Positions 11,232-24,200 are shown, counted from the stretch's first letter. The stretch is 64,000 nt of DNA from Heterobilharzia americana (GCA_944470555.2 OX104130.1:60421491-60485490), one strand, 5' to 3'. Translations and numbers: made by a program. Notes: a model not told the origin generated them from the sequence alone.

Positions 11232-12473
11232 AGGCTGGCAACTCAACCTTAACTCAACCGGTTGCTGGGACCTCCGGCCCTCATACTCTTATTCGCTGTG
11301 CCTTCAGCAATGTACGAGGCCTGCGCTCCAAGGTACCTGAGTTAAGGTTATCAGTGGATGGGGAAAGTCCTAGCATAATGGCTTTCTGTGAAACATGGCT
11401 ATCAGAGAATATAAAAATGGGGAAGTTCGTTTAGGGCAGCTCAGCCTAATCCGAAAGGATAGATCGGAGGGTCCAGGAGGTGGCGTTGCTCTTTACACCT
11501 ACCATACCTTAAAAGTCTATGGGATTCAATCTCACAGAATTGGCATTAAAGATGTCCTCCGGTGTAGCATTAGGTGTTGCGGAGGTCCGTGTTTAGTTGG
11601 AGTTTTATACCGCCCTCCTGCAGCTGATGCCACGCTAAATAAAATGTTAATACAGTCCATTAGAGGAGCCCTGAAACTGAGCTTCCCGCGGGTCCTCATT
11701 ATGGGAGATTTTAAATTTCCTCAAATCTTTACCACAGAAAGTCAATCTACTGCTCTAAAGGACTTTCGGGAACTGTTACTGGAAAACTCCTTGACAGAAC
11801 ATGTTTCCCAGTGCACTCGCTGGGGGCCTGACGGTAAGGCATCCCGACTAGATTATATTTTCACAAATCAGTTCATTGGGGTAAGCAACTTGAATGTTTT
11901 CAGCCCTCTTGGCCCGAGTGACCATACAGTTATCTCCTTCAGTATTTCTGTATCTAAGCCACCCTTTCCCGACCAGCCTCCAGTTAGGAATTACAAGAGA
12001 ACTGACTTCGAGAAGGTTCGGCAAGATCTAGAAGGTTCCGCTTGCTTAAATTGCAATGACCTACCGGATCTTGATGCTAGATGGGGCCTGTTGAAGAACA
12101 TAATCATCCAGACGATAGAAGACAACACCCCTCTGATCCCGAGAAGAACTAACAAGTTCTACTTCTCCTGGCTTAAGTTTAGCACGCGCGAACTAATACG
12201 GTGTAAACGGTCGTCTTGGAATCTATGGAGGTGCATTAATGGCCCTTTTGACTGGCTAAATTATAAGGATATCCGTAACAGATGTTCAGTAAGGGTCAGG
12301 GATCATAGAATGAACCACCAGACACGACTTTGTAGAACCCTGGAGGGGAATCATGGGATACTGTACTCGTGGATGAAACAGAAGTGTAACAGTTCACTGA
12401 GTTTACAGGACCCCATCGGTTTGGAGATTCTCTATTCCAACCCCGAAGTTGTAAGCCTACTAGCTCATGAATT
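10762..12473 (+). repeat. Inverted repeat, left arm (pairs with 14,039-15,750)
   Basis: This arm matches 14,039-15,750 in reverse complement without any length change: landmark pairs such as 11,395/15,117 and 11,231/15,281 all sum to 26,512. The ORF1 parts encoded by the two arms are identical, and the endonuclease parts differ at only three residues (Tyr/His near 11,518, Lys/Thr near 12,175, Cys/Arg near 12,202). Outside the arm the match drops sharply on both sides, to several mismatches in 20 bp, before it is lost. Confidence 0.9.
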
Positions 12474-12487
12474 TCAAAACGACTGTC
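11232..12487 (+). pseudogene. CR1-like ORF2 endonuclease domain, truncated (element A)
   Basis: This is the APE-type endonuclease of CR1 ORF2, which nicks the target DNA. It begins 'FSNVRGLRSKVPELR' (about 11,305-11,350) and 'FCETWLSENI' (about 11,383-11,412). It then shifts frame near the A-run at 11,413-11,417 and continues as 'GPGGGVALYTY', 'VLYRPPAAD', 'LIMGDFKFPQI' (catalytic Asn of GDFN replaced by Lys), 'ASRLDYIFTNQF' and 'GPSDHTVISFS' with the catalytic Asp-His. The frame from 11,395 to 12,513 is open. Sequence homologous to ORF2 stops near 12,487, just after the pre-RT linker, where it meets the C-terminus of element B on the other strand. The whole RT is missing. The frameshift is identical in element B. 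Confidence 0.8.
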
Positions 12488-15400
12488 ATTTAGGAGGCCT
12501 AGCCTCCTTTTAAAGGTATCAGGGGATGGGGCTGTAACAACTGCTGAAGGGAGGGAATTCTACAGTTTACAGACTTTAACTGCAAATGAGTTAGAGCGGA
12601 TCTCTGCACGCGCTCTCTCATGCTCCATTCTTAACGGGTAACCCCTCAAGTCGCCTTTCCGACTAAAGCTTAGAAGGGATCTGTTGGGATGGAGCGGATT
12701 ACGAGTGATGTGGTACATCATGATCATATCCGCTCTGATCCTCCGGTATTGTACTGGGTGCAGCTGAAGAGCAACTAGGTGGTCTGGGTACGGTTTGTGC
12801 CGCAACCCAATCACTTTCTTTGTAGCTCTTCTCTGTACCCGTTCTAGGATGATAATGTCGTTCTTCAAGTATGAAGATATTACAGGCGAATTTTCTTCTA
12901 GATGAGGACGAATGTACGGAGCATACACTGTGGTGAAAAGAGGAGTTAGACACCCTAAGGTTCGCGAGAGAAACCCCAGGATTCCACAAGCCCTGTTGGC
13001 TGCAAGGCGACAGTGACCTGAGGCTCCCAGTGTATCATTTTGTGTAACCCCCAGATCTTGTTTCATGTTGGAGTAACAGATATTTATTTCACCTAGAGAG
13101 CAAGAACTGGGACTGCCTTTGTGTCTGTCAATTATCACAATTCGACTTCTTCGAGTTGAGAGGAAGCAGGTTTTGTGTGGTCCAATCAAGGATTTTTGTA
13201 AGGTCCTCCTGGAAGATCGAAATATCCGCTGGTTCCTGTATTTCCCTCCAGATCTTCAGATCATCGGTATATGATAGTAAATGTTAATTGAGGGCCACTG
13301 GTAGGTCACTGATAAAAGCAGGAAAGAATAGTGGGCCCAGTATGGAACCTTGAGGCACACCACTCAGCATCGGGAACCAGTTAGATAGAGAGCAGCCAAC
13401 TCTGACTGCACCCTGGTGTACAGATAATCTCTAAGCCAGATTAATAATTTTCCGTGTACGCCCATGAGCTGGAGTTTCTTGCAAAGGATATCATGATTTA
13501 CCGCGTCAAAGGCCTCAGAAAAGCCAGGTAAACCAATGTGTATAGGCTTTTTCTTCTCAAAAGAGAGCGTCCAGCTATTCCAAGCTATCAACAAGTTGGT
13601 GTTACATGACCTTCTTGGCAGAAAGCCATGCTGACAGTTGTTTAGGATTGATTTATGAAGTGATCGCGTAGTGAGTCATTTATGGCTCTCCATGACCTTC
13701 GCAACTGAAGAGACCAGGGAGATCGGTCTATAGTTGGAGGCGAGCAGTTTGTTTCCACCTTTATAAGTTGGGACGACAGCCACCCATTTCCAATCAGAGG
13801 GTAACCTGCCTTCCAGAGGCGAGCATTTGGAGAGGTTTACTAGTGGCGCACACGGAACTTCAGCACACTCCCTGAGTGCTCTTGGTGAATACCATCGATT
13901 CCTGGAAACCTATTCGGGTTCAGTTCCTTTAATATCTCCATAATTACGAAGGGTTTAAGCTCTATATGGTTTGGTCCCTCTGTGATACGGGTGTCCGACA
14001 GAGGCGAGGTTTTGCTTCCAAAATGATAGTCAATTTGGAATTCATGAGCTAGTAGGCTTACAACTTCGGGGTTGGAATAGAGAATCTCCAAACCGATGGG
14101 GTCCTGTAAACTCAGTGAACTGTTACACTTCTGTTTCATCCACGAGTACAGTATCCCATGATTCCCCTCCAGGGTTCTACAAAGTCGTGTCTGGTGGTTC
14201 ATTCTATGATCCCTGACCCTTACTGAACATCTGTTACGGATATCCTTATAATTTAGCCAGTCAAAAGGGCCATTAATGCACCTCCATAGATTCCAAGACG
14301 ACCGTTTACGCCGTATTAGTTCGCGCGTGCTAAACGTAAGCCAGGAGAAGTAGAACTTGTTAGTTCTTCTCGGGATCAGAGGGGTGTTGTCTTCTATCGT
14401 CTGGATGATTATGTTCTTCAACAGGCCCCATCTAGCATCAAGATCCGGTAGGTCATTGCAATTTAAGCAAGCGGAACCTTCTAGATCTTGCCGAACCTTC
14501 TCGAAGTCAGTTCTCTTGTAATTCCTAACTGGAGGCTGGTCGGGAAAGGGTGGCTTAGATACAGAAATACTGAAGGAGATAACTGTATGGTCACTCGGGC
14601 CAAGAGGGCTGAAAACATTCAAGTTGCTTACCCCAATGAACTGATTTGTGAAAATATAATCTAGTCGGGATGCCTTACCGTCAGGCCCCCAGCGAGTGCA
14701 CTGGGAAACATGTTCTGTCAAGGAGTTTTCCAGTAACAGTTCCCGAAAGTCCTTTAGAGCAGTAGATTGACTTTCTGTGGTAAAGATTTGAGGAAATTTA
14801 AAATCTCCCATAATGAGGACCCGCGGGAAGCTCAGTTTCAGGGCTCCTCTAATGGACTGTATTAACATTTTATTTAGCGTGGCATCAGCTGCAGGAGGGC
14901 GGTATAAAACTCCAACTAAACACGGACCTCCGCAACACCTAATGCTACACCGGAGGACATCTTTAATGCCAATTCTGTGAGATTGAATCCCATGGACTTT
15001 TAAGGTATGGTAGGTGTAAAGAGCAACGCCACCTCCTGGACCCTCCGATCTATCCTTTCGGATTAGGCTGAGCTGCCCTAAACGAACTTCCCCATTTTTA
15101 TATTCTCTGATAGCCATGTTTCACAGAAAGCCATTATGCTAGGACTTTCCCCATCCACTGATAACCTTAACTCAGGTACCTTGGAGCGCAGGCCTCGTAC
15201 ATTGCTGAAGGCACAGCGAATAAGAGTATGAGGGCCGGAGGTCCCAGCAACCGGTTGAGTTAAGGTTGAGTTGCCAGCCTTTAAACGGCCGGCTTTGACA
15301 AGTTGTTTGATAGGGCGGTGGAACCAAGGGCTACTGTATCAACCGACCTCTTTGACCGAGAAATGGTGCAGGGTTCTCCGATCTGGGACAGGGTAGATAA

Positions 15401-15860
15401 AAACTCCTGCTCATCGTCCAACCGTTCTACCGTCAGATGTGCGTTGGCCAACTGTAAGCGCTTGAATCGTCTCTTAGTATGCCTTTGTTCCCCATGTCTG
15501 CAATCGCTTATCCTTATTTCTCTAGGGAATGTATCAGATACACTATACCAGGATTCCAAGGTAGTTCTAACCATGTCCGGAGAGTCAAGGGTTACTTGGA
15601 GTAGCCTGGGAGTAGGTATAGTCGAGAGGTGAGCCGGCCTTGGAAGATGATTAATTCTTTCGGCCCTCACATCGAGTTGGAGTTTTCTGAATATATATCT
15701 CCACTGATTTATGTCGTGGATAAGTTCAGCAGTATCGGTACCCGAACATTTTTGAGTCGTATGTTTGAATACTGTGCAGGGTATTTTTTGAGATTGAATC
15801 TTCTTGCTGTTGCGAGGTATGCTGAATGACTTCATTATGAAAGCGTACACTTCATGGGCG
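12488..15860 (-). mobile_element. CR1-like LINE element B, tail-to-tail with element A
   Basis: Read on the minus strand this holds an ORF1 C-terminal part (15,850-15,281), the endonuclease and linker (about 15,200-14,000, with the same frameshift and the same GDFK site as element A), and a broken reverse transcriptase (about 13,990-12,490). In the RT I see 'GFSEAFDAVNHD' as motif A (about 13,530-13,495), 'IILERVQRRATKKVIGLRH' (about 12,860-12,800) and the extreme C-terminus 'NSLPSAVVTAPSPDTFKRRL' (about 12,560-12,500). No 3' UTR or tail is present; the end at about 12,488 abuts element A directly. Stops and shifts make the RT dead. The family is the same as the RT piece at 55.3-56.8 kb. Confidence 0.8.
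14039..15750 (-). repeat. Inverted repeat, right arm
   Basis: Reverse complement of 10,762-12,473 at almost full identity. It lies inside element B. The 1,565 bp between the arms carries the RT part of element B. Confidence 0.9.
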
Positions 15861-17103
15861 GCAAAATGAGGACAGTCTTTAGCTTAATTTTGGCCTAGTT
15901 TTTTCCTTTGTGTTCTTTTCTATGACATAGATCCAAGCGATCACTACCTACTGCTTGGCACTGCGTGACACTGGTCCCAAGCTTTTTCGCTGGCCCATAC
16001 CAGTATTTAAGTCTGGTTCTAAATCCTGTCTGCGAGCAGCAAAATCTTACTGATTATTCGCTTTTTTTCAGCTTCATTTATGCTCGCTATTTGATATTCT
16101 ATGTACTTTTACTGTTTATGGGACTCATTAACTGATATGTTCAGGCCTAATCACAATTGCCTGGTTAAAGCTCATACTGAGTAATAATCCCTGTGTTACT
16201 ATTTACTGTTGTTATGTGGCAAAAGTGTTATTATCCAACATTTTTAACCAGCAACATGTAAATTATTTCATCCTGGCAGACTATGCATTGTGTGGTGATG
16301 TATTCTTTCTAAATTCCCTCAGCCTCATCGACAAAAATAACATTCAGATATTGGGTGTAAAAGCGGCAGGTGTTCGTATAATTTACCATTCGAAACATAT
16401 TAATATTATTATTGACATGTATTAAAAGAAGAAGGGTCTCATCTGGTAGAATGTCTTTGCCAGTAATCTGTCACCGTCCCACTTTTTATTCACGTCGTAA
16501 AGGTTGTTTGTTTCTATTTGCGCTAAGTTTTGTGCACCGGACCTAAGCCCATTTGACGCCTGGGGCAGCAGCAGTTGGCAGGTATCTTATTACTCAATTA
16601 ACATATACTGGAAGCATCAGCCTGTGCCCCTGACCATCTGGCAGTTATGTTCAATTATGGAACTTGAAATGGCCTTTAATGAAGCTGGAAAAGACAGCCT
16701 GATCATACAACAGAGCCTGAGCGTGTCCGGTAAACAGCCATGGAAATGCTACTCAACCTTAATATGAGTGCTCCTGCTGCAGATGGAATGCTGGTCTATT
16801 CGAATCGGATTCGTCCTCACGTCCCAACTAGTCTGCGAGGATTGATGAGAGGGCGTAGTAATTGTGAATCGCGATTTCGTGAACAAGGTGTTTGTGATCA
16901 TATAGTCTGAAATATAATTTACTGCTTCGCCTAATAGGGTGGAATGAATGTCAGTCGGTAACTGGTGTTGAAACGCAACTTAACTACAGTGGGTTATCCA
17001 TGGCTGGTGGCTCCAGTCGGCAATTGTGGCTATTCCTTGTCAAAACCACTAGTCCGGTACAACAGAAGCGTTCTTGGTAGGTGTGTGTGGGTCTTAAAGA
17101 CCC
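15861..17103. other. Unassigned spacer
   Basis: Short open frames at 16,216-16,425 and 16,504-16,767 show no motif I recognise. No repeat or RNA is visible. Confidence 0.35.
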
Positions 17104-17876
17104 TTGGGTTTCAACGAGATGGCACATGATTTAGTGACTCAACTTCACGAAATACAGAGCAATGGATTGCTTGTGGAATACACCGATAGGTGCATACAAA
17201 CTAAACTATCTGCGGTCGTTTGCGGCACCCCTCCACGCTCAGATTTGAAAAACCATAGATCACGATGGAACCAAAGGTGGCGGCGAGTGCCTAGTTGTAG
17301 CTTGCCGTTTCGGTGAGAGGATGTCGCACTCCAAAGTGGGCTTCCAACTGCGAACCGATGCTTCTTTTCGTGCTCGAGCCGACTATGGCCACCATCGGGG
17401 TAGAAGTTCTTTTGAGGGCTTACCACCGACTATGATCAGATGCTTTCCTTTAGAACCCATGCATCTGATTTACTTCGATGTAGAGTCATTTAGCGCCTTC
17501 CTTTTTGAATCTTACATGCGCACTACCCGGTCTTCAGTTCATTCAGGTTACGAAACTGCCGAGCAAGCTGCACAGCGTTACGCTGATAAAATATTTTTAC
17601 AAGGTAGAGTGAACCTTAGTTTTGTGTGGGAGGAACCTGCATCGGGACCCATATAGGGAGAAAGTTAAATACCTCAATACAACTTTCTTCACGCACGCCC
17701 TAGACAATGTAGTTACTGGTCAAGGGAAGCCTGGCTTGATTGTAGAGGTGGGGGAAAATGGGTTACTACTCATTAGGCCCAATAGGGACTTCCAGAATGA
17801 CTTTGTGGTTCCAGTCCCCCCCGTCGGTAATATGTATGTGTTCAGGTGTTCCTCAGTGCGCCACGAATCATTCTAG
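17104..17876 (+). pseudogene. DNA-transposon transposase relic (CACTA/EnSpm-like type)
   Basis: In shifting frames I read 'LVTQLHEIQSNGLLVEY' (about 17,130-17,180), then 'LRTDASFRARADYGHHRG' (about 17,350-17,400), 'LPPTMIRCFPLEPMHLIYFDV' in pieces (about 17,420-17,480), and directly after it 'ESFSAFLFESYMRTT' (about 17,483-17,530). The order TD-x-SFR, H-H-x-G, FPL-x-x-MHL and SFSAF-x-FE-x-Y is that of transposase-like proteins widespread in invertebrates and often labelled CACTA/EnSpm-like. In those proteins the MHL block and the SFSAFPFENY block are separated by roughly 150-200 residues; here they are adjacent, which points to an internal deletion. The following 'LIVEVGENGLLLI' stretch (about 17,740-17,775) fits a C-terminal part in another frame. 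The class name is the least certain point. Confidence 0.5.
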
Positions 17877-20270
17877 ACACCTGTGGCGGCAACTGGCTGC
17901 AAGAGTATTACCGTCCGGAAAAACGTTATGTGGTTATCATTCCATTACGCCATACAGTGTCTAGTGGCCAGGTTCAAGTGGTGACTTTATTAACCCATGG
18001 GAGCCACTGTTCATCATTACTACCGCTCGACCTCGGGTCGTCACGATTTGGATCACGTAGTTCATGATTAAATTAGTTTCCATTTTTACAGGACCGACAG
18101 AACACGAAATACTTCTTGACCGAGTCACCGGATGACCCACTATTCATCGTTCATGGATGTTTCGAACTGGGTTGTGCATATGTAACACAAAGACCAAAAT
18201 CCAACGTCTAATGCATGAGGACCTCGAAGGTTCATGTTGGTCCTTAGTTAAGTGCAAGAAGTTGAATGAGCGTGGTAGGTAGGAGGTTACTATAATATTC
18301 CCTTCAGCCTCCCGTGAGGAGGCGCAAAGCCTGCCGAATCCACTTCGGACAATTCCGAGGATACACTGCATATGGGCGCTAAGAAAGCCAATAGGTGAAC
18401 CAATCGTTAATTACCAGTGGTCCTTGAGAGAATGCAGAAGGCCTTCTTCTGATTTTCTGTACAATTCCGCCGACACTGATGTGACCGAAGTGCAGGCAGC
18501 ATGCAGTCAAAGTAAATACACATTGACGACCTACCTGGGACCGCTTCTTTTACCAAACCCAAGGTACGTTTTCAAATGTCGCCTGATTTTCCACAGCACG
18601 CCTAGTGGGAGAAAGTCCGCCGCATCCTCGTCTGCGCTTGCACAAGCCCGAAATGCCGACCATGTTTGCGGCCTGTAGGTTTACACAACAGTTTACGTTG
18701 GACACCCCTAAGTCCCCATCAGTGGAGTCCTTTATGAGAGAGATTCTTAAATTCCAACCGAAACTTCTGCGTAAGTTGTAATTCACACCTATAATGGTGT
18801 GCAGAGGGAATTACCGGAGTACTGAAAGCGACAACGAAGATACTTTCACTTTCCTAGACGGAAGTGTCAGCCTCCAGCGCACACTTTCCACCGGTATTGG
18901 AGGACCACTTGTATTTCTTGGGAGTGTCTTTGAAGAATAGTCGCTTCAGAGGAATAGTTGTGAGTTACAATCAGTGAAGTCTAAATCTGCAGACCGAAAA
19001 TATGATAGCAAAGACACAAGATGAGCCGAAGTCGTTGTTAAGGGTATTGATGAACAGCTTATTGCAGCCAGATTCCGGCATGCAGTTTTCCATGATGAGG
19101 ACTTCATGAAAGGCGGGGATCGTGAACTACAACTTTTACAAAATAATGAGGTGTAAGATTCACCTTTATCGCCATGTTCCCTATGGCCGTTATAACTTCT
19201 AAGTTCGCCGGACCACTGATTTCCCAACAGGAGATTGAAGGCATCGTATGCTAATGCCAGATCCCGCCTCCACAACATCCGGGACAAGGTAGTTAGGCAA
19301 TTGAAGCCGAAAACACTCGTAAGTTCCATTGCGCATGCCATAGAAATTTATTTATCTCTCACCGCGAAAAAAGCCTCCTGAATTTTATCATCTTTTATTT
19401 ACAGAGGTCAACTTTAAGTAGTGCCGATGACCAGCCAGGAATGGTAAGTCAACTTCTAAAACTTGAATTTCATTCGATGACTTAATCAGTGTTGCCACGC
19501 ACACCGTAAACCTGTTTTCCGCAGAATGTCTGCGATAGTGGGGACGAAAAGGAATGAAAGCTAACAGTTGTAAAACAAATTTTTGCAAGTATTCTGCATA
19601 AATATATACCCCGTATTAATGTGTAGTTTATCCTTTTCCAACAATACTGTGAATGCGCCGGGTAGTGTAGATAGGTAAGGCGACTCTGAAATGTTCCTTA
19701 AAAATTGCTGATTTAATGCAGTTGAAGCTAAAGTAATACTGGAATTTTGCGTAAGTTATGCTGTCTGTGCGGAAATAAGACGGGAATTGTGTGTAAATAA
19801 GCCTGCATTTAAGCATGCAGGCCTAAATTATTCTATAAGTGCACAAATTATGCAGGCAGTCCGTAAAACTCGGCTTAATCGCCGCATTTCAGCATTGTTT
19901 TCAGCATTCCTAATCAATGCATTGCCCCCATTATTTCCGCACTCCCACGCATTATTCCAGTATTTGTGTCCGACTGGAATGGGCACCTTGGAGACGCTGC
20001 ATGCCTTTACGTGGACAGCTTGGAAAACCCGTTGTCACTGGTCTACAGCTCTCCAAACGCTTGTTCCTTTGCACCACAATATCTAATTCTGATGGCGTAA
20101 ATCTATAATGCTGTGAACGGTGGCACTTGAACAGATATCTACTTGGATTACATGGTTACGTGGAAACCTATTGATCCCCGAAGTCGTCAATATGGGTTCT
20201 GTAGGTCTACGAAGCTACAAATATGAGTATTTAAGGTTAAATAGACTTTTATCTATCGGAACGAAAACGA
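17877..20270. other. Mostly unassigned; may include the decayed end of the transposon
   Basis: A plus-strand reading around 18,690-19,130 has long pieces of open frame with an acidic segment ('SESDNEDTFTFLDG', about 18,825-18,867). It could be an accessory frame of the preceding transposon, but I recognise no family. From 19,350 to 20,270 I see nothing assignable. Confidence 0.3.
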
Positions 20271-21295
20271 ATCAAACATGCTGACTGCTTGTAACGGAAA
20301 TTTGGAACTTTGCATGACCTAGGTGCCACCAGTAGTGAAATAAGTATGACTGAAGACGACCTAAGCTTCAACAATCTGTATATGCTGGTTGTGGTGGACT
20401 GGATTATGCAACAAACAGTGAGTGGCGAGAAGAGGTGGATACGCCGGACCGGGGAAAAGATCCTAGAAGATTTAAACTTCGCCGATGACTTGTGTCTAAT
20501 GTCTGGTGGCACAAACTCGAAAACCTACAGGCAAAATCCAACAAGTTGACAGAAGAGGCAGGGCAGTAAAGACTGGACTTCAAGTGAATGTATGGAAGAC
20601 AGAGGTGATGAAGAAACCCAGCCAATAGCAGCATCAACAACAAGTACCAATCACCTTCAACGGGAGACACTTAAAGGAAGTGGCATCTCTCACCTACCTA
20701 GGCAGCATCGTTTCAACTACAGGTTGCACAGGTACAGACGAAGATGTCAAATCCAGGATCACAAAAGCAAGACAGGCGTTCAATAATCTGAAACCGGTGT
20801 GGTGATCTTCTGCACTCAGCAAGTGGAACAAGATTCGTATTCCCAACACCAACGTCAAGTCAGTGCTTCCGTATAGTTCAGAGACTTGGCGCGTTACGAA
20901 AGGCACTTCCAACAAACTGCAGACATTTATCAACAACTGCCTACGCTGGCTCGTTACTGAAGCTCAGCTGGCCAGAACGAATAAGCAGCAAGGAACTCTG
21001 GCTGGCAACGAACCGACCAAGAACCTATCACTCAACAAATATGCAGTGGAAGGAAGTGAAAATGGATTGGGCCGACTGGGGACATCACGTGCAAGGTCGG
21101 GTACTCGAGTGGAACCCAGGTGGGAAACGAGTTGGGCGTCCAAGGAGAGGATAACATGGAGGAGATCGTGCGAGGAAGAAATGAGAGCTTGTGGGCTGTC
21201 GTGGAACTAGGTTCAGAAGTTTGCAGAGAACAGAAAGAAGTGGAGACGTGCTACCGAGGCCCCATGTTCCATTAGGAACCCGAGGGACAAATAAT
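20271..21295 (+). mobile_element. RTE-like LINE 3' fragment
   Basis: This 5'-truncated copy of the same RTE family as 1-2105 starts after the RT catalytic core. It carries 'DFADDLCLMS' (about 20,480-20,508), the region with 'KSVLPYSSETWRVTKG' (about 20,850-20,900) and the C-terminal segment. It ends with 'taggaacccgagggacaaat' and a short AAT-type tail at 21,280-21,300. Frameshifts and stops throughout exclude function. It aligns with copy 1 over its whole length but differs at many positions. Confidence 0.85.
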
Positions 21296-24200
21296 AATAT
21301 AATATGCTGAAAAGTCGTGTTTTCTTGTTCATTTCATAGCTTGTGGAATCTTCTCATATTTTTTAAATGAAATTTAATGATCTTTTCTTTCTGTACCACT
21401 CGGGTCCCGTAAAATCTAGTAGGTTTTTCAACTGTGATGATGCCTCTTAACTGATTTTTTCACACATTAAATTGCTAATGTGAGAGTAAAATATTTATTT
21501 CTTTATTTATTTGTTGCTTGCCGCCCTGGTGATCTGTCATCTTCCATACTGCATCCTTGCAGTCTTTCTAAAACCACTGAAACTTGAAAAACTCACCAAC
21601 CACTCAAGTGCAAATGGCAGCACCCAACATGTCGGTCAGAAGTGGTAGACAAATACAAATAAGCCTGACCCAAAAGTGCCAAAGTAAGAAGTGCCGCCTT
21701 CCTTCAGGTCCTACAAGTTGCAGCCCTAAGCACTCACATAAAAAACTTCCGGGATATTTCCAGAGATTACCAAATGTTTGATGAGTCCGTGATTAAAAAT
21801 GAGTCTTTTCATTCGGAACCGGGAAGGAAGTTCACCTCACGCAGGTAACGCAAGATCAGAAAAGCAAACCTCTTTGTTTTCACTGTTATGTGTATGGCTT
21901 CCTCCGTATATACGACAATGAGGGATGCAAAATTCAGATTCATTCCGAAAGTGTCAACAAAAAATTTGTAGGTGAAAAAAAGGAAAACCCCTAAGAAGAA
22001 ACCGAGAGTGTCGCGCCTTAAAGCAAAGGGGGTCCAACGCTTAAAAGCCATCAAGTTTCGGAAAAAGGTCGTTAATAACGTCCACTAGCTGCTTCACTGA
22101 CTCGCCTGACATCCTTTACTGAACCACGTAGCATTTTAGTGAAAAGTAAGTTGGAACGGGCAAGTCCATGTCTTATTATCCTGGCAATCAGGCGTTTTTC
22201 CCGACAGAAAAGTTTCATACACCAACAGAAGCTGGGAAACTAACCGCCTTCGCAGGTTTTTCTAACAATTCCCTTTTGTTGCATAGGTGGCGCCCACACA
22301 TGGATAGACTTCTATCTAAGCTGTGGGTAAAAAGATACGCTGTCGCGGGGAGCCCGAAAAGAGCGCGAGTTTAGTGGTGACCACAAGAATCTGAGAGATA
22401 AAAGAGGGCGAGGAAACAGTGAGCCGACGAATCAGAAAGCGAATGGGACGGATTTCCATTTATTGGCAAAAGGTGCACTACAGACTTAGCATTCTACGAG
22501 TCATGGGCTAGAAGTTTTCACCGGTGGGTCATCCATTCACTCCCTGACCCATGCGCTGATGTTCCATTCATCGCCCAGTGTCATACGCCTTCGGGCAACA
22601 CCACCACGCCAAGCTGGGCGGAACACTGCATTTTTGACAGCAATAAAAAAGTAAAACGGGTCGACATGATGGGCGCATAAATACCCAAAAAATAGTGGGT
22701 GTCCAATTCTTTTCTCACTTTTTAGGTCTTTTTGGTGCAGAGTGGACCTTCTCGGGGGAAGAAGCACCACAGAATCAGGATCTCGAGAATACTTTTACAT
22801 ATCTTAACAGATGTACCATACATAGCGCACTTAACCACCGCTAGTCGAAAACTACTGCTTTTCGCAATGGTTTACTGCCACCCCACTTCCAGTAGGCGTC
22901 AGCTACGCTACCATTAAACGTCTTGCCAATGAAACCACTACATGTCATGATTTCCTGTATCTTCCACCAAAGCCAAAAATGCTACAATCCCTGGTTTTCT
23001 ACTGCATTGAGGTTAAAAACAGGTAAGCCGGATACTCCCAACATTGCTATGTTAAGAGTACAGAGGCCGTCCCAGCTAACTTTCCAGCAGCGCGGCACAA
23101 GGAAACCCCCGTAATCAACAGGACACGGTCATTTCTTTGTGTGTCATCAGTAACACCAGCCATCCAATCTCAGCCGGCAAAGCAACACACATTCGAACGT
23201 CCGAAAATGTGTTTCATGAATGAATGCAACTACGATCAACGTAGCTTGTTGTATGACATTGCCAATCATGTGAAAATATAAACCCTATTATCATAATGTT
23301 GTATGTCTTTAGGTTCACTGCTTTTAAAAATTAAATCTGGAAAATAATCCGAAACCAGAATGCTGAGTGCAGAAATTGCTAGGAAGAAACAAGGGATATA
23401 CGAAAATGAAAAAGATGCGAAACGACTGCGAATGCAGCGGAGAACAAAGGTTAATATGAACTCACACGTAAAAATCCCGATATATGCCTGTAAATTCAAA
23501 AAATAGAGGTATGCATCACTTAAAATACTTTGAGCTTTTTCAGAACAGAAATGCACGAAGCATGGTCATCCTGAAACGAAAGTGTCCTCACGGTGACTGG
23601 CGTTTTAAATAACTGCGATCATCAGAGTCAGTCGACACACTGGATGGCACATGATCAGCCATTCACTGGCTACACAGTAATCATTTTGATCAGTAAAATG
23701 AACTCAATAGCCTACATGTACTTAATGAAGGCTGAAAGACACAATAAACCATTCGTTCTGAGCGAAAAACAGCAGTTGAAAACTTCACTAACGTTGCATA
23801 AAACTGCCATCTTCGCACCCATAGTGCTTTCCGTTGCAGTGGACAAAACTACCTTGCATATTGTGCAAACGAACAATCTTCAGTCTTATGTGAACTTTCC
23901 AGGGGTGTTAAAAACCCATCAAGGCTTGACAACGAAGTGATGTGGGCGGAGAATGAGCTCGCTTTTCCTTTGGAGCTGGTTTCTTCGATGCTGTTTGTTT
24001 TCTAACCAGCCTGAGGTCTCATTATCGACGCATTCTAGTGCGTTCGTGAGAAACTCATACTTGCCACGATAATTAAACCTCATCGACATTCCCCTTCTGT
24101 TTACCCTGAGGGATTTCATGGTAGCTCTTCCTTCTCGGGATACGGAACACTGAATTTCGATAAAAGTGCCTACCTTTCGGGAACATACGTTTAACACTCC

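Noticed and set aside
18946..19341. Minus-strand open frame of 131 codons
   Set aside because: No recognisable motif, no homologous copy in the window, and composition typical of a chance antisense frame.
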